From positions 1-9,603 of the forward strand of contig CAWVME010000115.1 of the NCBI GenBank assembly GCA_963930325.1: a DNA stretch of 9,603 bases, read 5' to 3'. The notes beneath the pieces were generated by a model, which saw only the letters and a list, made by a program, of their open reading frames with translations, searched no databases and was not told the DNA's origin. Numbering within the stretch: position 1 is the stretch's first letter; each line of letters begins with the position of its first letter. This document shows positions 1 to 6,376 of this stretch, in pieces. The stretch is from CALXJM01 sp963930325 (GTDB lineage: Bacteria > Bacillota > Clostridia > TANB77 > CAG-508). A program made the translations under genes and the position numbers.

Positions 1-597
1 AATACTTACTATACAGATGGTTATCTGGTCATTAATAAAGATTTACATCCAGATATAGATTTAGAATTAGAAAATATTATGATACAATCAAATAATCCAG
101 AAACATTGTTAAATGAAATAGAAGAAATAGATAATTCAATTATTACTTATAATATAGATGAACAAGTAAAAGAGCAAAAAGCAATGATTTTGGTAATTAA
201 TATTTTCCTATATGGTTTTATCGCAGTAATTACTTTAATAGGTGTAACAAATATCTTCAATACAATAACTTCTAATATGGAGTTGAGGCAAAAAGAATTT
301 GCAATGTTGAAAAGTATCGGAATGACAAAAAAAGAGTTTAATCGAATGATACACTTAGAAACTATATTTTATGCTACAAAAGCATTATTTTATGGAATTA
401 TTCTTGGACTTTTGGGAACATTTGCTTTGTATAAGGCATTTTCTATAAAAATAGATCAAGGAGTATATATTCCATGGTATCCAATTTTACTTTCTATTAT
501 TTTTGTATTTATTTTAGTGTTTTTTATTATGAAATATAGCATGAATAAAATTAATAAGCAAAATACTATTGAGACTATTCGAAAAGAAAATATTTAA
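1..597 (+). CDS. FtsX/MacB-like ABC transporter permease, C-terminal part (5' end outside window)
   Basis: The reading frame is open from the first base and ends at TAA 595-597, leaving 198 residues. Before the membrane part lies a hydrophilic stretch, probably the end of an extracytoplasmic loop. Three hydrophobic segments follow, roughly residues 60-83, 118-142 and 155-177. Between the first two is the cytoplasmic signature NIFNTITSNMELRQKEFAML plus KSIGM, typical of the FtsX-like permease domain, where the segment couples to the ATPase. This architecture is the end of a long permease of the MacB/BceB/lipoprotein-export type that works with a separate ATP-binding subunit. Substrate cannot be told; in Gram-positives such permeases often serve peptide-antibiotic resistance or sensing. 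An internal ATG at position 79 is not a credible start because the family fold begins far upstream. The partner ATPase gene is presumably to the left, outside the window. Confidence 0.9.
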   Translation, partial: NTYYTDGYLVINKDLHPDIDLELENIMIQSNNPETLLNEIEEIDNSIITYNIDEQVKEQKAMILVINIFLYGFIAVITLIGVTNIFNTITSNMELRQKEFAMLKSIGMTKKEFNRMIHLETIFYATKALFYGIILGLLGTFALYKAFSIKIDQGVYIPWYPILLSIIFVFILVFFIMKYSMNKINKQNTIETIRKENI

Positions 598-629
598 ATA
601 AAATAATATTTATAATTACATGTTTAATT

Positions 630-645
630 AATCTATATATAGATT
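630..645. promoter_or_regulatory. 16-bp perfect AT-rich palindrome upstream of the DUF6873-type gene
   Basis: AATCTATATATAGATT is a perfect inverted repeat. It is followed by a pyrimidine-rich stretch (TTCTTATTTCCTTTAT), so it could be a weak terminator for the permease gene. It also covers the place where the -35 element of the next promoter should lie, so it could be an operator. The stem has only two G-C pairs, which makes a strong terminator unlikely. Function is undecided. Confidence 0.35.
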
Positions 646-668
646 TCTTATTTCCTTTATGATATAAT
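640..668 (+). promoter_or_regulatory. Extended -10 promoter of the DUF6873/CmpB/thioesterase/ligase operon
   Basis: TGATATAAT at 660-668 is a perfect extended -10 element (TG, one base, TATAAT at 663-668). With a 17-base spacer the -35 hexamer would be TAGATT at 640-645, a weak match (3 of 6), which is usual for extended -10 promoters. Transcription would start near 675, giving a leader of about 14 bases with the ribosome binding site (AAGGA, 679-683) almost at its 5' end. Confidence 0.65.
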
Positions 669-688
669 TTGCAAAAAGAAGGAAAATT

Positions 689-1381
689 ATGAAAAAACTT
701 ATTATTGACTCTCGTATGAGGCAAATTGAAAAAGATATTTTAATTTCTTTAGGATACAATTTAATTTTAATACAACCTCATCCCGAATTGTATGAGGAAA
801 TTTCAGCTCATCCAGACATACAGCTAGCATGCATACAAAATTTATTAGTACAGGCTCCGAATAGTAATTTTATTTTAAATAATAGTGTGGTAGGATTAAC
901 AAAAATCGGAGCTAAGTACCCTGCAAGTGTTCCTTATAATGTATGTTGTATAGGAAATTATCTTGTACATCATAAATATACAGATAAAAAAATTCTAGAA
1001 ATAGCTAATAAATATTCTATGAAATTAATCTTGGTAAAACAAGGTTATACTAAATGCAGTATAGCTGTTACTTCAGAAAATTCATGTATAACAACAGATA
1101 AGCAGATATATGAAAAATTAGTACAAATAGGGGTAGACTGTTTGTATATAGAAGAACCTAATATTTGCTTAATTAATAAAAATGGAGATAAAAGCCATAT
1201 GAAGGGCTTTATCGGAGGAGCTACAGCATTATTAGAAAATAAGTTTATTTTGTTTGGTGATAAAGAAAATCTAATTAATTTAAAAGAAATTGAAACACAT
1301 TTAAAAAAATATCATTTAAGGTTTATTCATTTCCAAGGCCTTCCAATTTATGACTACGGGGGAGTAATGGAAATGAATTAA
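689..1381 (+). CDS. DUF6873-type, pentein (GME)-fold protein of unknown function
   Basis: This 230-residue soluble protein has no signal peptide or membrane segment. Overall pattern and length recall the clostridial DUF6873 family, assigned to the guanidino-group-modifying-enzyme (pentein) fold; this assignment is from memory of the family, not from a search. Visible landmarks are an N-terminal strand with Asp7-Ser8-Arg9, a His31/His41/Asp43 cluster, Cys86-Cys87, Cys123, the glycine-rich GFIGGATALL at 173-182 and a C-terminal DYGG at 222-225. I cannot assign catalytic residues or a substrate. The start ATG is supported by AAGGA five bases upstream. It is the first gene of an operon, with the next gene 16 bases downstream. 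Its partners (membrane protein, thioesterase, biotin ligase) do not point to one obvious pathway. Confidence 0.8.
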   Translation: MKKLIIDSRMRQIEKDILISLGYNLILIQPHPELYEEISAHPDIQLACIQNLLVQAPNSNFILNNSVVGLTKIGAKYPASVPYNVCCIGNYLVHHKYTDKKILEIANKYSMKLILVKQGYTKCSIAVTSENSCITTDKQIYEKLVQIGVDCLYIEEPNICLINKNGDKSHMKGFIGGATALLENKFILFGDKENLINLKEIETHLKKYHLRFIHFQGLPIYDYGGVMEMN

Positions 1382-1397
1382 AGGAGAAATAGTAAAT

Positions 1398-2087
1398 ATG
1401 GAATATATAGGAACATTATTTTTACTTTACCTTGTCTATTCTTTTATTGGATGGATTATAGAAGTAGTAGGAGAATTAATAAAACATAAAAAATTTGTCA
1501 ACCGTGGATTTTTAATTGGACCATATTGTCCTATTTATGGCTTTGGTGCCATTGCTATCACACTTAATTTAACTAGATATTATAATAACTTAATTGTTTT
1601 GTTTACTATGGCTATTCTAATTTGTGGACTACTAGAATATTTTACAAGTTTTATTATGGAAAAACTTTTCCATGCTAGATGGTGGGATTACAGTAATATG
1701 AAATATAACATTAATGGAAGGATTTGTTTAGAGACTTTAGTTCCTTTTGGAATTTTAGGAGTACTTATTATTCAAGTATTAAATCCATTTTTTATACGCA
1801 TATTGAGCAATATTCCATCTTTTGTTACAATAATATTAGCCATTTTGTTTTTTATCGATAATATTATTTCTTTTAAAATTATATTTAACCTAAAAAATGT
1901 AACTATGAAATTAAAAAATGGTGAAGAAGATGTACCAGAACCAAAAGACAATACTGAAGAAATCACAAAGAAAGTAAAAGAAATCTTAAAAAGTAAATCT
2001 TTATTACATAGAAGGCTTGTTAATGCCTTTCCAAAATTAAAATCTATAGTCGAAAGGAAGAAAAAAGAACGTGGAAACCAGCAGTAA
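1398..2087 (+). CDS. CmpB-family membrane protein (putative ABC transporter permease)
   Basis: This 229-residue protein matches the family annotated as 'putative ABC transporter permease' (ABC_trans_CmpB), common in Clostridia. About five hydrophobic segments are visible (roughly 4-24, 40-60, 64-90, 112-130 and 138-162). Family signatures are NRGFLIGPYCPIYGFG (35-50), then LEYFTSFIMEKLFHARWWDY, then NINGRICLETLVPFGILG. The C-terminal 65 residues form a charged, Lys-rich, probably helical cytoplasmic tail. The transport role is a database inference and not demonstrated; no ATPase partner is nearby. The start has AAGGAGA at 1381-1387, beginning at the last base of the preceding stop codon, with a longish 10-base spacer. 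The 3' end overlaps the following gene by 17 bases, so translation is probably coupled. Confidence 0.85.
   Translation: MEYIGTLFLLYLVYSFIGWIIEVVGELIKHKKFVNRGFLIGPYCPIYGFGAIAITLNLTRYYNNLIVLFTMAILICGLLEYFTSFIMEKLFHARWWDYSNMKYNINGRICLETLVPFGILGVLIIQVLNPFFIRILSNIPSFVTIILAILFFIDNIISFKIIFNLKNVTMKLKNGEEDVPEPKDNTEEITKKVKEILKSKSLLHRRLVNAFPKLKSIVERKKKERGNQQ
2054..2060 (+). promoter_or_regulatory. Ribosome binding site that fixes a GTG start at 2071
   Basis: AAGGAAG lies inside the preceding gene, ten bases before GTG 2071. No in-frame ATG exists before the conserved hotdog region, so this site decides the start of the thioesterase gene. Confidence 0.6.
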
Positions 2088-2484
2088 AATTATTGTTAGA
2101 TATGCAGAAACAGACAAAATGGGAATTGTTCATCATTCAGTTTATCCAATTTGGTATGAAGTAGCTCGTACTGATTTTGTTAAAGTGACAGGCTTGACCT
2201 ATTCTAAAATGGAAGAAATTGGGCTCATGACACCTTTAGTAGGTTTGACTTGTAAATACATGCAGCCTGCTTATTATGAAGATGAGTTGATTATAAAAGT
2301 AAGCATTGGAAAACTTACTCCAGTAAAAATTGAATTTCAATATGCTGTATATAGAGAAGGAGAAAATAAACCAATTAATACGGGAACTACAGTACATGCT
2401 ATTGCTGGAAAAAATTTAAAACCAATCAATTGCAAAAAAGTATTTCCAGAAATTTACTCAAAATTAGAAAGTTTAATAGGTTAA
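2071..2484 (+). CDS. Acyl-CoA thioesterase, YbgC/FadM (4HBT hotdog) family
   Basis: The 137-residue product is a single hotdog domain, the usual length for this family. The N-terminal signature RYAETDKMGIVHHSVYPIWY (10-29), followed by EVARTDF, contains the Asp15 and His21/His22 positions expected for the catalytic Asp-His arrangement of YbgC-type enzymes. These act as dimers or tetramers in the cytoplasm and hydrolyse acyl-CoA (sometimes acyl-ACP) thioesters. Chain-length preference cannot be predicted. The gene starts with GTG inside the end of the CmpB-family gene, in a different frame. The biotin ligase gene starts three bases after its stop, so the two are almost certainly cotranscribed. 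Closeness to the FAS II operon suggests, but does not prove, a role in fatty acid or acyl-CoA balance. Confidence 0.9.
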   Translation: METSSKIIVRYAETDKMGIVHHSVYPIWYEVARTDFVKVTGLTYSKMEEIGLMTPLVGLTCKYMQPAYYEDELIIKVSIGKLTPVKIEFQYAVYREGENKPINTGTTVHAIAGKNLKPINCKKVFPEIYSKLESLIG

Positions 2485-2487
2485 GAT

Positions 2488-3072
2488 ATGCAATTAGAAT
2501 TATTAAAATCAATTTCCACAAATTATATAGGAAAACATATTTATTATTATGATGAAATAGATTCAACCCAAATAGAAGCTAAAAGATTAGTTCAAAGCAA
2601 ATTGCCAAATGGCTGCATTTTTCTTGCTAACAATCAAACAAATGGCAAGGGGACAAAAAACCGAATTTGGTATACAGAAAGAGGAAAAAATTTAACTTTT
2701 ACAATATTACTTTATCCAACGTGCTCTATGGAACATCTAACAAAATTAACTATCAAAATTGCACAGAGCATTATAAAAACTGTGAATGATTTGTATGGAT
2801 ATAATCTTGAAATTAAAAGCCCAAATGATATTATGTACCATGGGAAGAAGTTGGGCGGAATATTAACAGAAAGTGCTACTATTGGTAAGAGTATTTCTTA
2901 TTTACTTATTGGAATTGGTATTAATATAAACCAAGAAGTTTTTGAGAAAGGAATAGAAAATACAGCTACTTCTTTAAAAAAAGAATTCCATGTAGAATTT
3001 AGTAGAGAACAAATTCTAATGGAATTTTGTAAAATATTTGAAAAAGAATATGAGAAAATGATAAATAAATAA
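2488..3072 (+). CDS. birA: Biotin--[acetyl-CoA-carboxylase] ligase, monofunctional (no DNA-binding domain)
   Basis: The 194-residue protein contains only the BPL/LplA catalytic domain; the N-terminal helix-turn-helix and C-terminal domain of bifunctional BirA are missing, so it should not repress biotin genes. Visible motifs: DEIDSTQ (22-28); the biotinyl-AMP loop NQTNGKGTKNRIW (49-61), which corresponds to the classical QTAGRGRRGRxW; KSPNDI (110-115) in place of KWPNDI; KKLGGIL with the likely key lysine at 121; and GIGININ (142-148). The enzyme uses ATP to activate biotin and attaches it to a carrier lysine. The obvious target, AccB, is encoded 5.3 kb downstream. ATG 2488 follows the thioesterase stop by three bases, with a short AGG at 2478-2480 as ribosome binding site. 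The stop codon directly abuts that of the convergent gene. Confidence 0.93.
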   Translation: MQLELLKSISTNYIGKHIYYYDEIDSTQIEAKRLVQSKLPNGCIFLANNQTNGKGTKNRIWYTERGKNLTFTILLYPTCSMEHLTKLTIKIAQSIIKTVNDLYGYNLEIKSPNDIMYHGKKLGGILTESATIGKSISYLLIGIGININQEVFEKGIENTATSLKKEFHVEFSREQILMEFCKIFEKEYEKMINK

Positions 3073-4338
3073 TTACTTAGAATTCAAATATTCTTCTATT
3101 TTATCTGCTGCATTTTTTCCTGAACGACTTGCCCAAGCAACAGTTGAAGTGCATTTTGCAATATCTCCTCCTGCAAATACTTTTTCAATAGATGTTTTAT
3201 AATTTTCATCAATTTGAATATAACCTCTTTTATCTAATTTTAATCCTAAGGATTCAACTACGCTTTTTTCAGGTTTTGAGCCAACTGCCATAACTACATA
3301 GTCCATATCTAAAAAGAAATTACTATTTTCAATATCTATTGGAACTTCTCTTTCTTGACCTTCTACTTTTACGAGCTCTGTTTTTATGCATTCTACTTTT
3401 TTTACTATTTTATTTTCATCTCCAAGAATTTGCACAACATTAGTTTGAAAACAAAACTTAATTCCTTCTTGCTTTGCATCTGCTATCTCTTTAGGTTCTG
3501 CTGGCATTTGTTTTTCTGCTCTACGATAAAGAACAAATACTTCTTTTGCCCCCATACGATTAATAGTTCTAGCTGTATCCATAGCTACATTTCCGCCACC
3601 AATTACAGCAACTTTCTTATTTTTATATTGAGGATGATTTCGTGTTTCTAATAATTCATTCCCACTAAAAACACCTGTCAAATTTTCTCCATTTATTCCC
3701 ATCTCCTGACAACAATTAGCACCAAAGCTTAGAAAAATAGCGTCATATTGATTACATAAGCAATCTAAAAAAATGTTTTTACCTAATTCTGCATTCAAAA
3801 TTACATTTATTCCTAAATCGGTAATTTTTCGAATTGTTGCTCTAACGACTTTTTTATCTAATCTAAAATTAGGAATTCCATGAACAAGTAATCCACCTAA
3901 TTGATCTGATTTTTCGTAAATTGTAACCAAAAATCCCTTTTGTGCTAAACGAGCAGCACATGTAATACCAGCTGGTCCACCACCAATTATAGCAATTTTT
4001 TTGTTAGAGCTTTCATAGTATTTTTTTAATTTACTATTGTTTTTAATAGACCAATCACCTACAAATGCTTCTATTTTTCCAATAGGAGTAGGTTCTCCTT
4101 TAATTCCTCTAACACAACTTCCCTGGCATTGTTTATTATGAGGGCAGATTCTTCCACATATAGCAGGAAATACAGTTGTTTCAGATAAAATTTTGTATGC
4201 TAACTCTATATCTCCTTGCTTTACAGCTTGTATAAAATCTGGTATAGAATTATTAAGAGGGCAGCCTTTTACGCATGGTCTGGTTTTACAATTTAAACAA
4301 ATATTAGCTAATTTTTGTATTTCTTCTAAATTATCCAT
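3073..4338 (-). CDS. GltD-like NAD(P)H flavoprotein with two iron-sulfur motifs (glutamate synthase small-subunit family)
   Basis: The 421-residue protein has the layout of the glutamate synthase beta subunit / NfnB family. The N-terminal domain carries Cys14-x2-Cys17-x4-Cys22-x3-Cys26 and Cys61-x3-Cys65-x5-Cys71-x3-Cys75, the ligand patterns for [4Fe-4S] clusters. An FAD Rossmann motif GGGPAG follows at 119-124, an NAD(P) motif GGGNVAMD at 247-254 and the second FAD motif AGGD at 389-392. The family passes electrons between NAD(P)H and a partner subunit. No large glutamate synthase subunit and no NfnA/SudB-type ferredoxin reductase lies in the window, so the partner and true reaction are unknown. 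It is somewhat shorter than typical stand-alone members (about 460 residues). The start has GAAGGTG five bases upstream. The gene diverges from fabH across a shared control region. Confidence 0.88.
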   Translation of the reverse strand: MDNLEEIQKLANICLNCKTRPCVKGCPLNNSIPDFIQAVKQGDIELAYKILSETTVFPAICGRICPHNKQCQGSCVRGIKGEPTPIGKIEAFVGDWSIKNNSKLKKYYESSNKKIAIIGGGPAGITCAARLAQKGFLVTIYEKSDQLGGLLVHGIPNFRLDKKVVRATIRKITDLGINVILNAELGKNIFLDCLCNQYDAIFLSFGANCCQEMGINGENLTGVFSGNELLETRNHPQYKNKKVAVIGGGNVAMDTARTINRMGAKEVFVLYRRAEKQMPAEPKEIADAKQEGIKFCFQTNVVQILGDENKIVKKVECIKTELVKVEGQEREVPIDIENSNFFLDMDYVVMAVGSKPEKSVVESLGLKLDKRGYIQIDENYKTSIEKVFAGGDIAKCTSTVAWASRSGKNAADKIEEYLNSK

Positions 4339-4357
4339 TTTTTCACCTTCGTTTTTA

Positions 4358-4385
4358 AGTATACTATAAAAGTTTTTTTTGTCAA
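4358..4385 (-). promoter_or_regulatory. Sigma-A-type promoter of the GltD-like gene
   Basis: On the minus strand, TTGACA (4385-4380) is a perfect -35 element and TATACT (4363-4358) is a good -10, separated by 16 bases. The start of transcription would be near 4351, only about 13 bases before the ATG, so the ribosome binding site GAAGGTG (4350-4344) lies at the very 5' end of the mRNA. Confidence 0.75.
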
Positions 4386-4419
4386 GAAAATGACTAATTA
4401 TAAAGGTTTTTTCTTATTC

Positions 4420-4436
4420 GACTTGACCGGTCAGTC
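4420..4436. promoter_or_regulatory. TetR-like operator candidate between the divergent genes
   Basis: GACTTGACCGGTCAGTC contains the perfect 10-bp palindrome TGACCGGTCA (4424-4433). If one of the two T's at 4423-4424 is ignored, it becomes a perfect 16-bp palindrome with arms GACTGACC/GGTCAGTC. GC-centred repeats of this form are characteristic of TetR/AcrR-family repressor sites. It stands out in a very AT-rich spacer, and lies about 35 bases upstream of the GltD-gene -35 element and about 25 bases upstream of the candidate fabH -10. No regulator gene is in the window. Confidence 0.55.
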
Positions 4437-4438
4437 TA

Positions 4439-4467
4439 ATGATTTTTTTCTGATTTTATTGTATAAA
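4439..4467 (+). promoter_or_regulatory. fabH: Candidate promoter of the fab operon
   Basis: TATAAA at 4462-4467 is the best -10 candidate upstream of fabH. The hexamer 17 bases before it, ATGATT (4439-4444), is a poor -35 element. TTGACC (4423-4428), inside the palindrome, looks like a -35 but is 33 bases from this -10, too far to pair with it. The promoter is therefore weak or needs an activator, or the real -10 is a less typical hexamer in between. Confidence 0.4.
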
Positions 4468-4496
4468 TATATAAGTTTAAAAACAGGAGAAAGAGA

Positions 4497-5426
4497 ATGT
4501 ATTCAATTGAAATTCTAGGTAATGGTTATTGCCTGCCAAAACATAAAATAGAAAATGAAGAATTAAATACTACTTTTTCAATTGATTCTAATTGGATTTA
4601 TAAAAGAACTGGAATTCAATCTAGATATTATATAGAAAAAGAAAAAATAGAAGATTTAGCTATTGGTTCTGTAAAAAATTTGTTAGAACACACAAGTTTC
4701 TCTATAAAAGATGTTGGGATTATCATTGTTGCAACTACTTCTACTTCGAAATTGATGCCAGGTATTTCATTTGCAGTTCAAAAATATTTTTCCATTGACA
4801 ATTGTTTGTGCTTAGATATATTAGCAGGTTGCAGCGGATATATTAATGCATTTGATATTGTTAGAAAATATATTGCTTTAGGAGAGGTAAAATACGGGTT
4901 AGTAATTGGCGCAGAAGTGCTTTCAAAATATCTTGACCAGAAAGATATTAATACAGCTGTTCTACTAGGAGATGGTGCAGGAGCTACTCTTATAGGAAGA
5001 ACTAATAATAATAAAAAATATGCAGCTTTTATTGAAAGTGACTGGAAAGATAATGAAATTTTAACTTGTGCAAATGATAAAAAAATTTTTATGGATGGCA
5101 AAAAAATATATAAATTTGGTACTACAAGAACAGTCGAAAATATAGAACAATTATTAAAAATAACAGGAGAAAAATTAGATGATATTGCCTATATTATTCC
5201 ACATCAATCTAATCAACGTATGTTAGAAAGTATGTGTAATAAATTAAATATTTCAATAGAAAAAATGTATATAAATTTAGAAAGAGTTGGAAACACTTTT
5301 TGTGCAAGCATTCCTATTGCCTTAACCGAAATGTATGAAAGAAAATTGTTAAATGAAAAAGATAAGGTTATTTTTCTTGGTTATGGTGGAGGATTGAACT
5401 TGGGAAGTATTTTATGTGAAATTTAA
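4497..5426 (+). CDS. fabH: 3-oxoacyl-ACP synthase III (KAS III)
   Basis: This 309-residue thiolase-fold enzyme condenses an acyl-CoA primer with malonyl-ACP, the first step of FAS II. The catalytic triad is complete: Cys112 in LDILAGCSGY, His236 in PHQSNQRM and Asn266 in GNTFCASIP. Cys112 is at the same number as in the E. coli enzyme. The glycine-rich GDGAGA at 158-163 and the C-terminal GYGGGL at 296-300 region are also present. The usual GNTSAASIP is changed to GNTFCASIP, which keeps the catalytic Asn but alters two neighbouring residues. The start ATG follows AGGAGA (4485-4490) by six bases. It is the first gene of the fab operon, and fabD begins 11 bases after its stop. Primer choice (straight or branched) cannot be read from the sequence. 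Confidence 0.96.
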   Translation: MYSIEILGNGYCLPKHKIENEELNTTFSIDSNWIYKRTGIQSRYYIEKEKIEDLAIGSVKNLLEHTSFSIKDVGIIIVATTSTSKLMPGISFAVQKYFSIDNCLCLDILAGCSGYINAFDIVRKYIALGEVKYGLVIGAEVLSKYLDQKDINTAVLLGDGAGATLIGRTNNNKKYAAFIESDWKDNEILTCANDKKIFMDGKKIYKFGTTRTVENIEQLLKITGEKLDDIAYIIPHQSNQRMLESMCNKLNISIEKMYINLERVGNTFCASIPIALTEMYERKLLNEKDKVIFLGYGGGLNLGSILCEI

Positions 5427-5436
5427 GGAGGAAAAA

Positions 5437-6375
5437 ATGAAATTAGGATTTGTTTTCCCTGGACAAGGTGCTCAATATGTTGGTATGGGAAAAGATTTAT
5501 ATGATACTTATGAAGAAATACGCACTTTATATGATAAAGCTAGTACAATAACTGGAAAGGATATAGCAAGACTAACTTTTGATTCTTCAGAAGAGGAATT
5601 GTCTCAAACAAAGAATACACAAATTTGTATTTTAACTATGAGTTTAGGAATATTAGAAATATTAAAATCTAATAAAATAAAGGCAGAATTATGTGCGGGT
5701 CTTAGTTTAGGTGAATACACAGCACTTATATATAGCCAAGCGATTAATTTAGAAGATGGACTAAAAATAGTGGAAAAAAGAGGAACATTTATGCAAGAAG
5801 AATTACCTTATGGAGATTGGAGCATGGCTGCTATACTAGGATTAGAAGACGATAGGGTAAATGATTTATGCTCAAATATAACTTCTGGTTTTGTTGTTCC
5901 TGCCAACTATAATTGCCCTGGGCAAGTAGTTGTGTCGGGAGAAAAAAATGCTGTATTAGATGTTATTGAGCTTGCTAAAAATTATGGTGCTAAAAGAGCT
6001 ATGGAATTAAAAACTAGTGGACCTTTTCACACAGAAAAATTACAAAAAGCTTCTGAAAGTTTAAAACATGCTCTTAAAACAATGCATATTAACCCACAAA
6101 ATGCAACTCGTGTAATTAAAAATATAGATGGACTTCCTTATAAAGCTTCAGACGATATTTATACAATATTAGCAAATCATGTTACACATCCTGTACAGTT
6201 TAGTAAATCAATACAAACTATGCTGGACTTAGGTGTAGACACATTTGTTGAAATTGGACCTGGAAAAGTACTATCTGGATTTATAAAAAAAATAAACAAA
6301 GATGTGCAAATATTTAATATTTCAGATGTTACAACATTAACTCAAGTCATGCAAACATTAAAAAAGGAGGATTAA
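5437..6375 (+). CDS. fabD: Malonyl-CoA:ACP transacylase
   Basis: The 312-residue product moves the malonyl group from CoA to ACP, supplying the extender unit for FabH and FabF. Visible motifs are FPGQGAQ (7-13), the nucleophile elbow GLSLGEY with Ser90, Arg115 in KRG, and catalytic His198 in SGPFHTEKL; spacing matches the E. coli enzyme (Ser92, Arg117, His201). The common GHSLGE is GLSLGE here, a variant often seen in Firmicutes. NYNCPGQVVVSG at 158-168 is also typical. I chose ATG 5437 because AAGGAGG (5425-5431) lies five bases upstream and FPGQGAQ then falls at its usual place. An in-frame GTG at 5416 would overlap fabH and encode that ribosome binding site. fabG follows one base after the stop. 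Confidence 0.96.
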   Translation: MKLGFVFPGQGAQYVGMGKDLYDTYEEIRTLYDKASTITGKDIARLTFDSSEEELSQTKNTQICILTMSLGILEILKSNKIKAELCAGLSLGEYTALIYSQAINLEDGLKIVEKRGTFMQEELPYGDWSMAAILGLEDDRVNDLCSNITSGFVVPANYNCPGQVVVSGEKNAVLDVIELAKNYGAKRAMELKTSGPFHTEKLQKASESLKHALKTMHINPQNATRVIKNIDGLPYKASDDIYTILANHVTHPVQFSKSIQTMLDLGVDTFVEIGPGKVLSGFIKKINKDVQIFNISDVTTLTQVMQTLKKED

Positions 6376-6376
6376 A

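Noticed and set aside
3355..3651. 98-codon rightward open frame
   Set aside because: It lies fully inside the GltD-like gene on the other strand and is Phe/Tyr/Cys-rich, as expected for an antisense shadow.
5416..5436. GTG start giving FabD seven extra residues
   Set aside because: It overlaps fabH and translates the ribosome binding site itself. ATG 5437 has AAGGAGG five bases upstream and gives the standard FabD N-terminus.
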